In this document: in pieces, positions 1-8,493 of the stretch | Numbering within the stretch: the first letter of the stretch is position 1 | Layout: every line of letters starts with the position of its first letter | Source: Bordetella parapertussis | Lineage (GTDB): Bacteria; Pseudomonadota; Gammaproteobacteria; Burkholderiales; Burkholderiaceae_D | DNA length: 19,519 bases | Direction of reading: 5' to 3' | Assembly: GCA_945867725.1 (NCBI GenBank) | Contig: CAMBJI010000005.1 | Coordinates: 1-19,519, forward strand | Notes under the pieces: generated by a model | Database searches by the model: none | Seen by the model: only the letters and a program-made list of their open reading frames with translations | What the model was told of the DNA's origin: nothing | Position numbers and translations under genes: made by a program

Positions 1-1
1 T

Positions 2-1636
2 TTCAACGATTGGAATCGCGACTTTTACAACGCGCTCGAAACAAAAAATCTACCCGAGTTCTGGGATCAACTGCGGCGATTCTCCTGGCTGGCATTCATC
101 TACATCGCCGTCGCGATTTACAAAATCTACATCACGCAAGCACTTGAAATACGATGGCGGCGTTGGATGACACATCAGTACATGTCGCTCTGGCTAGAGA
201 ATCAGTCTTACTACCGGATTGAGCAGAACCAAAGCGCAGACAATCCTGATCAGCGTATCGCTGAAGACCTAAAGTATCTCACTGGGGGCAGTCTCTCGTT
301 GTCACTCGGTTTGCTTTCCAGTGTCGTCACGCTCGTATCATTCATCGGGATACTCTGGTCTGTCAGCGGGCCACTAACTTTCATGCTGAGTGGTCAGCAG
401 TGGACTGTTCCTGGCTACATGGTCTGGTTTGCGATTGGCTACGCCGGCCTCGGTTCATTGCTGGTGGCTTTCATCGGAACACCCCTGGTCAAACAAAACG
501 TCGACCAGCAACGTTTTGAAGCCAACTTCCGCTTTGGTTTAATTCGCTTACGAGAAAACGCAGAGTCGGTCGCCTTGTATCAAGGTGAGGAGCACGCCCG
601 ACACCAACTGTCCGGTCAGTTTGCACGCATACGCGACAACTGGTGGGCCATCATGAAAACCAGCAAACGCTTGAACATCGCATCGACTTTCTATGCGCAG
701 TTTGCTGTGATTTTTCCCTTCCTTGTAGGTGCGCCACGATATTTTTCAGGCGCCATTACTCTGGGTGGACTGATGCAAATTTCTTCTGCATTCGGGCAGG
801 TGCAGTCTGCGCTGTCCTGGTTCATCGACGCCTACGGTCAACTAGCCGAATGGAAAGCCAGCGTTAATCGGCTCGCTGGCTTTCACGAAGCCGTCAGCGC
901 CGCTCATGAACAAGCCTCGGATATCTCAGTCCTCCATAACAATGTCGGTGCATTGCTCATTGAAGAGCTGGTGCTGCGGCTGCCCAATGGAACGCAGATA
1001 AATACGGCCTTTACATCACGTGTACAAAATGGAAAAAGAATATTAGTAACTGGCCCTTCAGGCTGCGGCAAATCTACCTTATTCCGAGCCATCGCCGGCA
1101 TCTGGCCCTATGGGTCGGGTAGCGTCGAAATTCCGCATAAGCTCGGCGTTCTCTTCATTCCACAACGAAGCTATCTGCCCATCGGTACGCTGCGCTCTGC
1201 AATCGGCTATCCCAGCGGCGAGGGTGTATTCAAGGATCTCGCCATTCATCATTATTTGCAAAGCTGTCGACTCGAACATCTTGCGCCAATGCTCGACACT
1301 GAAGATAACTGGGGCCAGCGCTTGTCACCTGGTGAGCAGCAGCGCATCGCCTTTATGCGAGCCTTACTGACCAAGCCTGATTTGTTGTTTCTTGACGAAG
1401 CGAGTAGTGCGCTCGATAGCGAAACAGAAAAGGCGCTTTATCAGCAATTGCTGGAGGAACTGCCGAACACCACGGTCATCAGTATTGCCCATCGAACGCA
1501 AGTCGCTGAATTTCATGAGTACATTTGGCATTTTGAACCGATTCAATCTGTAGAAGACATCACGGGGCCTAAGGCCCCGCCTGCATATCAGATTATTGAA
1601 ACCGGTTTGCGTCGTTCGAATGGCAAAGCAGTTTGA
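2..1636 (+). CDS. SbmA/YddA-like ABC transporter, fused permease and ATPase (5' end missing)
   Basis: The reading frame is open from base 2, so the start lies outside the window; 544 residues are visible. The fragment opens with FNDWNRDFYNALE, a motif typical of the SbmA/BacA/YddA type of ABC membrane domain. Hydrophobic segments follow, and the ATPase domain fills roughly the last 240 residues. Visible nucleotide-binding elements are Walker A GPSGCGKST (about residues 351-359), a Q-loop (LFIPQRSYLPIGT), the signature LSPGEQQR, Walker B LLFLDE and the H-loop SIAHR. All catalytic elements look intact. By family knowledge it sits in the inner membrane as a homodimer and moves peptides or other substrates; the substrate cannot be read from sequence. 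It converges on the amidohydrolase gene, with only 20 bases between the stops. Confidence 0.9.
   Translation, partial: FNDWNRDFYNALETKNLPEFWDQLRRFSWLAFIYIAVAIYKIYITQALEIRWRRWMTHQYMSLWLENQSYYRIEQNQSADNPDQRIAEDLKYLTGGSLSLSLGLLSSVVTLVSFIGILWSVSGPLTFMLSGQQWTVPGYMVWFAIGYAGLGSLLVAFIGTPLVKQNVDQQRFEANFRFGLIRLRENAESVALYQGEEHARHQLSGQFARIRDNWWAIMKTSKRLNIASTFYAQFAVIFPFLVGAPRYFSGAITLGGLMQISSAFGQVQSALSWFIDAYGQLAEWKASVNRLAGFHEAVSAAHEQASDISVLHNNVGALLIEELVLRLPNGTQINTAFTSRVQNGKRILVTGPSGCGKSTLFRAIAGIWPYGSGSVEIPHKLGVLFIPQRSYLPIGTLRSAIGYPSGEGVFKDLAIHHYLQSCRLEHLAPMLDTEDNWGQRLSPGEQQRIAFMRALLTKPDLLFLDEASSALDSETEKALYQQLLEELPNTTVISIAHRTQVAEFHEYIWHFEPIQSVEDITGPKAPPAYQIIETGLRRSNGKAV
1563..1579. repeat. GC-rich perfect hairpin inside the 3' end of the ABC transporter gene
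   Basis: CGGGGCC-TAA-GGCCCCG forms a perfect 7-bp stem with a 3-base loop. It lies about 55 bases before the transporter stop codon. No T-run follows on either strand, so a Rho-independent terminator is not supported. It may be incidental to the encoded GPKAPP residues, or it may help stop convergent transcription. Confidence 0.3.
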
Positions 1637-1656
1637 TCAAAACAAAAGCAGACCCA

Positions 1657-2859
1657 TCAACGCAGCGGTGGCGTCGCCAGGAATTTTTCTGCCAGGCGCA
1701 CCCAGTAACTTGCGCCTATCGGTAACAGCTCATCATTGAAATCGTAGCTGGGGTTGTGCAAATTGCAGGGCCCCAATCCATGGCCTGTCATTCGGTGTTC
1801 TCCGTCGCCATTACCGATAAAGACATAGCAGCCAGGTTTTTCCAGCAGCATAAAAGCAAAATCTTCCGAGCCCATAGTGGGCGCAATTTTCTTCAACGTA
1901 CCATCCTTGCCCACCACATCTTCCATCACGCCGAGTGCAAACTCGGTTTCTATCTCGTGATTGATCAATGGGGGATAGTTGCGATGGAATTTGAATTCAA
2001 CTGTTGCACCGAAAGCCTCTGCCGTATGTTGCGCAATTTCGCCCATACGCTTTTCGATCAGATCAAGCGTCTCCATTGTGAAGGTACGCACCGTACCAAT
2101 CATGCTCGCCGAATCGGGAACGATATTTGTACCGCTACCCGAATGAATTTGCGTCACCGACAAAACACCGGCATCCAGCGGATTTTTATTGCGCGAGATA
2201 ATCGTCTGCCAGCTTTGTGCAATCTGAACTGCCACCACCACCGGATCAGTGCTGAGATGAGGCTGGGCCGCATGAGAACCTTTGCCCTTGATGGTCAATT
2301 CAAATTCATTCGACGATGCCATCATCGGCCCCGGTACGACACCCATCGTGCCCGCTGGCGAACCAGGCCAGTTATGCATGCCAAACACGGCCTCCATCGG
2401 ACATTGTTCGAAGAGCCCCTCATCCATCATTCGTTTCGCACCGCCTGCACCTTCTTCTGCGGGTTGGAAAATCACATAGACCGTGCCGTCAAATTTCTTG
2501 TTATGTGCAAGATAATGCGCAGCACCCAACAGCATCGTCGTGTGACCATCATGGCCGCAAGCATGCATCTTTCCCTCATGTCGCGACTTGTGCTCGAAGC
2601 TGTTCATTTCCTGAACGGGAAGTGCATCCATGTCAGCGCGCAAACCAACAGCCCGATTGCTGGTGCCGTTTTTGATGATGCCCACCACGCCCGTCACGCC
2701 CATGCCCCGAATAATCGGTATGCCCCAGCTCGTCAGCTTTTCGGCGACCAGATCGGCTGTCTTGAATTCCTCGTAAGACAGCTCCGGGTGGGCGTGAATT
2801 GTGCGGCGTATTTGCTTGAGTTCGTTATGGAACCCGAGAATCGGATCAATCAGCTTCAT
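1657..2859 (-). CDS. M20 family amidohydrolase (hippurate/N-acyl-amino-acid hydrolase type)
   Basis: A 400-residue cytoplasmic metallohydrolase of the M20D/HipO type, expected to cleave N-acyl or N-aromatic-acyl amino acids. Probable metal ligands are C101 and H103 in HACGHDGH, E135/E136 in PAEEG, H162 in GMHNWP and H368 near the C-terminus. TMGSEDFAF is the usual late motif. The region of about residues 185-295 fits the inserted dimerisation domain. The frame can be extended to a TTG at 2874, but I chose the ATG at 2859: it has GAAAGAAA just upstream and gives MKLIDPILGF and the normal family length. The gene is divergent from the lipoprotein aminopeptidase, so both may act on peptides or amino-acid conjugates. 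The exact substrate is not determinable. Confidence 0.92.
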   Translation of the reverse strand: MKLIDPILGFHNELKQIRRTIHAHPELSYEEFKTADLVAEKLTSWGIPIIRGMGVTGVVGIIKNGTSNRAVGLRADMDALPVQEMNSFEHKSRHEGKMHACGHDGHTTMLLGAAHYLAHNKKFDGTVYVIFQPAEEGAGGAKRMMDEGLFEQCPMEAVFGMHNWPGSPAGTMGVVPGPMMASSNEFELTIKGKGSHAAQPHLSTDPVVVAVQIAQSWQTIISRNKNPLDAGVLSVTQIHSGSGTNIVPDSASMIGTVRTFTMETLDLIEKRMGEIAQHTAEAFGATVEFKFHRNYPPLINHEIETEFALGVMEDVVGKDGTLKKIAPTMGSEDFAFMLLEKPGCYVFIGNGDGEHRMTGHGLGPCNLHNPSYDFNDELLPIGASYWVRLAEKFLATPPLR

Positions 2860-2966
2860 GGCGGTTTCTTTCAAAGTGGATGCCCGATAGCTTGGGCAAG
2901 CATATGTTTGCTGTCTAAGCAGCGCTATGTCACCGCAATATTACCCTGCGCCGGCCCACCTGCAAA

Positions 2967-3040
2967 ATTGTCAATTCAGCAAAATGATTTGTGCGAACAT
3001 AAGCGTTCGAACTTATCCTCACCTCTGGGCAATTGACAAT
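2967..3040. repeat. 10-bp inverted repeat in the divergent intergenic region
   Basis: ATTGTCAATT at 2967-2976 is the exact reverse complement of AATTGACAAT at 3031-3040, with 54 bases between. Both arms lie in the roughly 190-base region separating the divergent amidohydrolase and aminopeptidase genes. An 8-bp palindrome, GTTCGAAC, lies between them at 3005-3012. Each arm contains TTGACA pointing outward, but no matching -10 box stands at 16-18 bp from either. An operator pair is possible but only inferred. Confidence 0.35.
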
Positions 3041-3053
3041 AGACACAACCACC

Positions 3054-4208
3054 ATGATTAGTCCCACATTACGGACAGCGTCGATAAGAATCATCTTGCG
3101 CGTCACCTTAGCCCTGCTCGTGCCTGTGATGGCAGGCGGTTGCGCGCAGCTCGGTTATTACACACAGGCTGTTCAGGGGCATTTCGCCATGCTTGCAGAA
3201 GCCAAACCCATCGATCAGTGGCTTGCCGATCCCGGTGTCAGAGATGACCTAAAGACGCGTCTCAAACGCGTACGTGACATCCGCACATTTGCAGCCAAAG
3301 AGCTCGCCCTGCCTGATAACGGCAGCTACACCAAGTACGCTGATCTCAAACGCAAATACGTTTTGTGGAACGTAATCGCAACCCCGGAACTCTCCCTCAA
3401 ACCTGAACGCTGGTGCTTTCCCGTAGCGGGCTGCGTTGACTATCGCGGCTACTATAGCCGCGAAGCGGCACAGAGTTTCGCTGATAGCCTGAGCCGCCAA
3501 AGTCTGGATGTCCGGGTGACTGGTGTACCCGCCTATTCGACGCTGGGATGGTTCAACGATCCCGTACTCTCAACCTTCATCGAATATCCCGACGCAGAAC
3601 TTGCGAGGCTGATTTTTCATGAGCTCGCGCATCAAGTGGCCTATGCGCCGGGTGATTCGCAATTCAATGAATCATTCGCCACCGCCGTCGAAGAAATCGG
3701 CGTAATGCGCTGGCTCGAAGCAAAAGGCGATGATGCAATGCGCGCAGAATACATCGCCCATCGAGAGCGCAAGGAAGATTTTCTCGCACTCCTGTCCACC
3801 TATGCCCATCAGCTTGAGGAAAATTTCAATCGGCCTGTCAGCGATGCAGAAAAACGGCAACGCAAAGCCGCCATATTTGCAGACCTTCAGCAGCGCTATG
3901 CCCACATAAAGCAGGCAAAATGGGGCAGCTATGCAGGCTATGACAGATGGTTTGGTGAGCGCATGACGAATGCACATTTTGCGCTGATCTCAACTTATCA
4001 CGAGCTTGCACCTGCCTTTCGTGCCATGCTCAGCAAGGAGAAGCACCTGCCGACTTTTTATCAATCGGTACGCAAACTGGCCAAGATGGATAACGCCGCG
4101 CGTCGAGAAGCATTGTCTGCCTACCTGCCGCCTGAGTCCCCATCCCTGCCATCACCGAAGAATGCAGGCATCGAAACAACAGTTACCCCAACTGCTGCGA
4201 CGCAATAA
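3054..4208 (+). CDS. Predicted zinc aminopeptidase lipoprotein (DUF2265/COG4324 type)
   Basis: A 384-residue protein with a basic N-region, a hydrophobic stretch and Cys30 in VMAGGC, which looks like a lipoprotein signal; -1/-2 Gly is acceptable, though -3 Ala is slightly off consensus. The mature protein would be anchored to a membrane facing the periplasm. The zinc site HELAH is at residues 189-193, and a downstream Glu in NESFAT (about E206) is the likely third ligand, which fits the predicted aminopeptidase family. A TTG seven codons upstream (3033) could also start the frame. I prefer ATG 3054 because it gives a normal signal peptide, although neither has a clear Shine-Dalgarno sequence. 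Family function is poorly established. The gene is divergent from the amidohydrolase. Confidence 0.82.
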   Translation: MISPTLRTASIRIILRVTLALLVPVMAGGCAQLGYYTQAVQGHFAMLAEAKPIDQWLADPGVRDDLKTRLKRVRDIRTFAAKELALPDNGSYTKYADLKRKYVLWNVIATPELSLKPERWCFPVAGCVDYRGYYSREAAQSFADSLSRQSLDVRVTGVPAYSTLGWFNDPVLSTFIEYPDAELARLIFHELAHQVAYAPGDSQFNESFATAVEEIGVMRWLEAKGDDAMRAEYIAHRERKEDFLALLSTYAHQLEENFNRPVSDAEKRQRKAAIFADLQQRYAHIKQAKWGSYAGYDRWFGERMTNAHFALISTYHELAPAFRAMLSKEKHLPTFYQSVRKLAKMDNAARREALSAYLPPESPSLPSPKNAGIETTVTPTAATQ

Positions 4209-4324
4209 AAGACAATTCAAAATTTATCGGCTAGGATTCCATGCATCAAATCAAGTGAAATTCTCTTTAGTGATCATATGGCCAGTTGTGCCGAATGACC
4301 GCACATACCACTCCGAGGTAAAGC

Positions 4325-6004
4325 ATGGATAAATTCTGGCTAAAGTCCTACCCGCCGGGCGTACCTGCCGAGATTGATTACACGCGTTACAACTCACTGG
4401 TGCATTTACTCGAAGAAGCATTCGATAAGTATGCGCAGCGAAATGCTTATGTGTGCATGGATCGTTTCATCACCTATGCTGACGTTGATCTGATGTCCAA
4501 AAAATTAGGCGCCTGGTTGCAGGCTCAGGGTCTCAGCAAAGGCGCGCGCGTGGCGCTGATGATGCCCAATGTATTGCAGTATCCCGTGGCCATTGCTGCC
4601 GTACTGCGCGCCGGGTATGTGGTGGTGAATGTGAATCCGCTCTACACACCGCGTGAACTCGAGCATCAACTCAAGGACTCGGGTGCGGAAGCCATCATCG
4701 TTTTAGAAAATTTTGCTTCTGTTCTCGAAAAAGTCATCGCCCGAACTCAGGTGAAAGTGGCTGTGATCGCAAGCATGGGCGATCTGCTGGGTGGTCTCAA
4801 GGGTGGCATCGTCAATTTCGTCGTCCGCACCGTCAAAAAAATGGTGCCCAAATTTTCTCTGCCGAATGCCGTACGTTTTAACCGCGCGCTCAGTGAAGGC
4901 GCTTCGCTCATACTGCGCCCCGTTGAGCTTGGCCATGACAGCGTCGCCTTCCTTCAATACACCGGTGGCACCACGGGTGTTTCCAAAGGTGCGACGCTCA
5001 GTCATCGCAATGTGATTGCCAATCTTCTACAAAATGAAGCTTGGCTTCAGCCCGCAATGGATAAGCCACCGCGCGTTGAAGCGCTGAGTTTTGTTTGTGC
5101 TTTGCCGCTTTATCACATCTTCGCGCTCACCGTTTGCTGTCTCATGGGTACTCGTTTGGGTGGCATGAATATCCTGATTCCCAATCCGCGCGATATTCCC
5201 GGACTGGTCAAGACACTGTCGAAGCATAAATTCAATATGTTCCCGGCCGTGAATACGCTCTACAACGGCCTGCTTAATCATCCTGGATTTGCCAGCCTAG
5301 ATTTTTCGGGACTGAAATTAAGCAATGGTGGTGGCATGGCGGTGCAGCGCGCGGTGAATGATCGCTGGCAGCAAGTCACCGGCAAAATAATCGTCGAAGG
5401 TTATGGTCTCTCCGAGACTGCACCGGTGGCCACCGCTAACCCCCCTGATTCCTCCGAATTTACCGGCACGATAGGCTTGCCCATCTCATCCACTGAGATC
5501 GCCATCCTTGACGACGACGGTAATGCGCTGGCAATCGGCGCCGTGGGTGAAATTGCAATTCGCGGGCCACAGGTTATGGAAGGCTATTGGCAGCGTCCAG
5601 ATGAAACTGCACGCGTCATGACCGCCGACGGATTTTTTCGCTCAGGCGATATCGGTTTCATGGATGAGCGTGGTTATGTCAGCATTGTCGACCGCAAGAA
5701 AGACATGGTGCTCGTCTCCGGATTCAACATCTACCCCAACGAAGTCGAGGGCGTGGTCGCCATGCATCCCGGCGTGCTTGAATGCGCGGTGGTTGGCGTG
5801 CCGGATGCGGGCTCAGGCGAAGCGGTAAAACTTTTTGTCGTGCGCCGCGACCCTGATCTGACTGCTGAAAGTCTCATGGCGTATTGCCATGAGCAGCTCA
5901 CTGGTTACAAGCGGCCGAAGCATATCGAGTTTCGTACCGAGCTGCCCAAGACCAATGTGGGCAAGATCTTGCGCCGTGAACTGCGCGACAGCAAGCCAGC
6001 CTGA
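4325..6004 (+). CDS. fadD: Long-chain fatty acid--CoA ligase
   Basis: A 559-residue AMP-forming acyl-CoA synthetase that activates fatty acids with ATP and CoA for beta-oxidation or lipid synthesis, at the inner face of the membrane. The whole length closely resembles E. coli FadD as I remember it, including the start (WLKSYPPGVPAEI), NVNPLYTPRELEHQL and the end (GKILRRELRD). The ATP-binding P-loop YTGGTTGVSKGA is at residues 212-223, the EGYGLSETAP motif at 358-367, the hinge/fatty-acid signature from DRKKDMVLVSGF at about 456, and the C-terminal catalytic Lys at about 547. A clear ribosome site, GAGGTA (4315-4320), supports the ATG. No promoter stands out in the 116 bases upstream. The gene converges on the thioesterase gene with 12 bases between the ends. 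Confidence 0.96.
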   Translation: MDKFWLKSYPPGVPAEIDYTRYNSLVHLLEEAFDKYAQRNAYVCMDRFITYADVDLMSKKLGAWLQAQGLSKGARVALMMPNVLQYPVAIAAVLRAGYVVVNVNPLYTPRELEHQLKDSGAEAIIVLENFASVLEKVIARTQVKVAVIASMGDLLGGLKGGIVNFVVRTVKKMVPKFSLPNAVRFNRALSEGASLILRPVELGHDSVAFLQYTGGTTGVSKGATLSHRNVIANLLQNEAWLQPAMDKPPRVEALSFVCALPLYHIFALTVCCLMGTRLGGMNILIPNPRDIPGLVKTLSKHKFNMFPAVNTLYNGLLNHPGFASLDFSGLKLSNGGGMAVQRAVNDRWQQVTGKIIVEGYGLSETAPVATANPPDSSEFTGTIGLPISSTEIAILDDDGNALAIGAVGEIAIRGPQVMEGYWQRPDETARVMTADGFFRSGDIGFMDERGYVSIVDRKKDMVLVSGFNIYPNEVEGVVAMHPGVLECAVVGVPDAGSGEAVKLFVVRRDPDLTAESLMAYCHEQLTGYKRPKHIEFRTELPKTNVGKILRRELRDSKPA

Positions 6005-6016
6005 GCTTCTGACTGT

Positions 6017-6430
6017 TCAGGGAACAGGCGGAAGCTGAGGTAAGGTTCTGGGCCGACGGTTTTCGTCCGTGGCCACATACGTAAGCGTTGCTTCCGTAAC
6101 TTTCACCACATCAGCCTCCAGCCGGTTTCTTTCTGCATAGACTTCCACATTGACCGTGATGGAGGTGGTACCGGTTTTCACAATTTTTGCGTAAAACTAC
6201 AGCAGATCGCCGACAAATACGGGCTGTTTAAATACAAAGGAATTTACCGCCACCGTACCCACCCGCCCATTGGCGCGCCGCACTGCTGGCAGCGCACCAG
6301 CGATGTCGACTTGTGCCATGATCCAGCCGCCAAAAACGTCGCCATGAATATTGGCATCCGACGGCATCGGCATCACCCGAAGTGTTGGCATCCCTTCCGG
6401 CAGACAGGACTCTTCTGTCTTGCTCATCAT
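6017..6430 (-). pseudogene. yciA: YciA-like acyl-CoA thioesterase interrupted by one in-frame TAG
   Basis: Translation from ATG 6430 gives 77 residues of a hotdog-fold acyl-CoA thioesterase (NIHGDVFGGWIMAQVDIAG, VNSFVFKQPVFVGDLL) and then meets TAG at 6199-6197. The same frame continues for 59 more residues with perfect family features (FYAKIVKTGTTSITVNVEVY, TEATLTYVATDENRRPRTLP) to a TGA at 6019-6017. The total of about 137 codons is the normal YciA length, so the lesion is one codon. No frame change is needed. In E. coli YciA the equivalent position is a Cys, in VGDVVCCYAR as I recall it. The start is supported by AGGGA upstream, which is better spaced for the second ATG (6427). The gene either encodes a dead truncated protein, depends on readthrough, or carries a sequencing error. 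Confidence 0.88.
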
Positions 6431-6534
6431 TGTTCCCTGTGTTGATCTCTCATAACCGCTACAATTCTCTTACGCGCAAGCATAACGCATGCACCAGCAC
6501 TATCCCACCTTTCTTCGGCAGAATTCACACCACC

Positions 6535-8406
6535 ATGCGCCATCACGCTCACCCGCACGTCAATGCGCCCGCCAATCAGAACACGCGCAATGACTGGGGT
6601 ACGCTCAAAACCCTGCTCCCTTATTTGTGGGCCTGCAAGTGGCGCGTGATCTTTGCACTGACGTGCCTGATCTTTGCCAAAATTTCAAACGTCGCCATAC
6701 CGCTCGTACTCAAGGACCTCATTGACGGCCTCACCATCACATCGGACAGGCCAGCCTCTTTGCTGATTTTGCCGGCTGGTTTGTTGGTCTTGTACGGATT
6801 GCTGCGCCTGTCCACCACCGTATTCACCGAACTGCGCGAGTTCTTCTTTGCGAAAGTGACGCAGCGTGCGGTACGCACTGTCGCGCTTAAAGTCTTTCGT
6901 CATCTGCATGCGCTATCGCTGCGTTTCCATCTGAACCGGCAGACCGGCGGCATCACCCGCGACATTGAACGCGGTACGCGCGGTATTTCTTCGCTCGTCT
7001 CCTATACGCTGTTCAGCATACTGCCAACCGCCATTGAAATCACTCTGGTGCTAGGTTATTTGGCGCTGCAGTATGACCTCTGGTTTTCGGTCATCACCGT
7101 AGTGGCACTGGTCAGCTATATCACGTTCACAGTAGTGGTCACTGAGTGGCGTACCAACTTTCGTCGCACGATGAATGAACTGGATTCAAAAGCGAACACA
7201 CGTGCGATCGACTCATTGCTCAATTACGAAACCGTAAAATATTTTAGTAATGAAGAATACGAAGCCAAACGCTACGATGAAGGTTTGCAGCGCTATGAAC
7301 AAGCAGCCGTTCGTTCGCAAACGTCACTGACATTCTTGAACACGGGTCAATCACTGATTATCGCTTTGGCCGTCACGCTCATTCTGTGGCGAGCCACGCT
7401 CGGCGTCATTGCTGGCACCATGACCTTGGGTGATCTGGTGCTGGTCAATGCCTTCATGATCCAGTTGTATATCCCCCTGAATTTCCTCGGCGTGATCTAC
7501 CGCGAGATCAAGCAAAGTCTGGCGGACATGGAAAAAATGTTCACCCTGCTCGATCAACATCGCGAAGTCGCAGATTCGCCGGCAGCGCGCCCACTGACAA
7601 TTCGTCAAGCAGAATTGCGTTTCAGTCAGATCGATTTCAGTTATGAAAAAAACCGGCAAATTCTATTTGATGTTGATTTCACGATCAGCGCCGGTACTAC
7701 GACCGCCGTGGTGGGTCACAGCGGTTCCGGCAAATCCACACTCGCCCGGCTGCTGTTTCGTTTTTACGATGTCGACAAGGGCGCCATCCTGATCGATGGT
7801 CAGGATATTCGCGATGTCACGCAATCGTCCTTGCGTAGCGCAATCGGCATCGTGCCTCAGGACACAGTGCTCTTCAACGATACGATTGCCTACAATATCG
7901 CCTATGGTCGGCCGAACGCCAGTCAGGGGGACATCATTGCCGCCGCACGCGCTGCCTGTATTCATGACTTCATTGAAAGCCTGCCGGACGGCTACAACGC
8001 CATGGTCGGCGAGCGCGGCCTGAAACTCTCCGGCGGTGAAAAACAGCGTGTCGCCATCGCCCGCACCATACTCAAAAACCCCGCCATCCTGGTATTTGAT
8101 GAAGCCACATCCGCGCTGGATTCGCATGCCGAGCAGGCCATACAGGCGCAGCTCAAGGATATCGCCCGTGATCGCACGACCCTCGTGATTGCGCATCGTC
8201 TGTCCACCATTGCTGACGCTACGCAGATTCTGGTGATGGCGCAGGGGCGCATCGTCGAGCGTGGCTCGCACGTAGAACTGCTGGCAAAACAGGGTTTGTA
8301 CGCGGATATGTGGGAGCGTCAGCAGGCGCCGCAGGACGAGTCCAATGCCGTCTCCGAAGGCGCCGCATCGCCCGATGGTGCTGCTTTTAACGTAAGCCGG
8401 GCCTGA
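6535..8406 (+). CDS. Atm1-family ABC exporter (heavy-metal/glutathione-conjugate type half-transporter)
   Basis: A 623-residue half-transporter with an N-terminal membrane domain (about residues 30-340, six helices expected) and a C-terminal ATPase. Walker A is GHSGSGKST (394-402), Q-loop GIVPQDTVLFND, signature LSGGEKQR from 498, Walker B ILVFDE and H-loop His554. The segment PLNFLGVIYREIKQSLADME is the hallmark of bacterial Atm1 proteins and lines the glutathione-derivative site in characterised relatives. By family knowledge it exports glutathione-linked compounds or metal-thiol adducts from the cytoplasm. The N-terminus is His-rich (MRHHAHPH). The frame extends to an ATG at 6382, but that part would lie over the thioesterase 5' end and does not look like protein of this family. 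The leader before 6535 is C/A-rich with no Shine-Dalgarno sequence. Confidence 0.9.
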   Translation: MRHHAHPHVNAPANQNTRNDWGTLKTLLPYLWACKWRVIFALTCLIFAKISNVAIPLVLKDLIDGLTITSDRPASLLILPAGLLVLYGLLRLSTTVFTELREFFFAKVTQRAVRTVALKVFRHLHALSLRFHLNRQTGGITRDIERGTRGISSLVSYTLFSILPTAIEITLVLGYLALQYDLWFSVITVVALVSYITFTVVVTEWRTNFRRTMNELDSKANTRAIDSLLNYETVKYFSNEEYEAKRYDEGLQRYEQAAVRSQTSLTFLNTGQSLIIALAVTLILWRATLGVIAGTMTLGDLVLVNAFMIQLYIPLNFLGVIYREIKQSLADMEKMFTLLDQHREVADSPAARPLTIRQAELRFSQIDFSYEKNRQILFDVDFTISAGTTTAVVGHSGSGKSTLARLLFRFYDVDKGAILIDGQDIRDVTQSSLRSAIGIVPQDTVLFNDTIAYNIAYGRPNASQGDIIAAARAACIHDFIESLPDGYNAMVGERGLKLSGGEKQRVAIARTILKNPAILVFDEATSALDSHAEQAIQAQLKDIARDRTTLVIAHRLSTIADATQILVMAQGRIVERGSHVELLAKQGLYADMWERQQAPQDESNAVSEGAASPDGAAFNVSRA

Positions 8407-8493
8407 CCACCCCGAAAAACTTTCAAGCGGCCGCGGGCGGTGCTCTTTTACAATGTGCAATTGTCCCTAAAGCCACGTTCCCACGTACACGCC

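Noticed and set aside
1756-3036. 426-codon open frame antisense to the M20 amidohydrolase
   Set aside because: It is a mirror of a clearly real gene. The translation is rich in His, Arg and Cys, has no recognisable domain, and runs through the divergent promoter region.
3033-3061. TTGACA as -35 of an aminopeptidase promoter
   Set aside because: No -10-like hexamer lies 16-18 bases downstream, and the predicted start site would fall inside the gene.
4006-4332. 108-codon open frame overlapping the aminopeptidase 3' end and the fadD start
   Set aside because: It is out of frame with two solid genes and has no recognisable motif or ribosome site.
6382-6534. 51-codon N-terminal extension of the Atm1 exporter
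   Set aside because: It overlaps the thioesterase 5' end and the divergent promoter space. Family-like sequence starts only after ATG 6535.
7663-8460. 265-codon open frame antisense to the Atm1 ATPase domain
   Set aside because: The opposite strand holds intact Walker A, signature and Walker B motifs. The antisense product has no family features.
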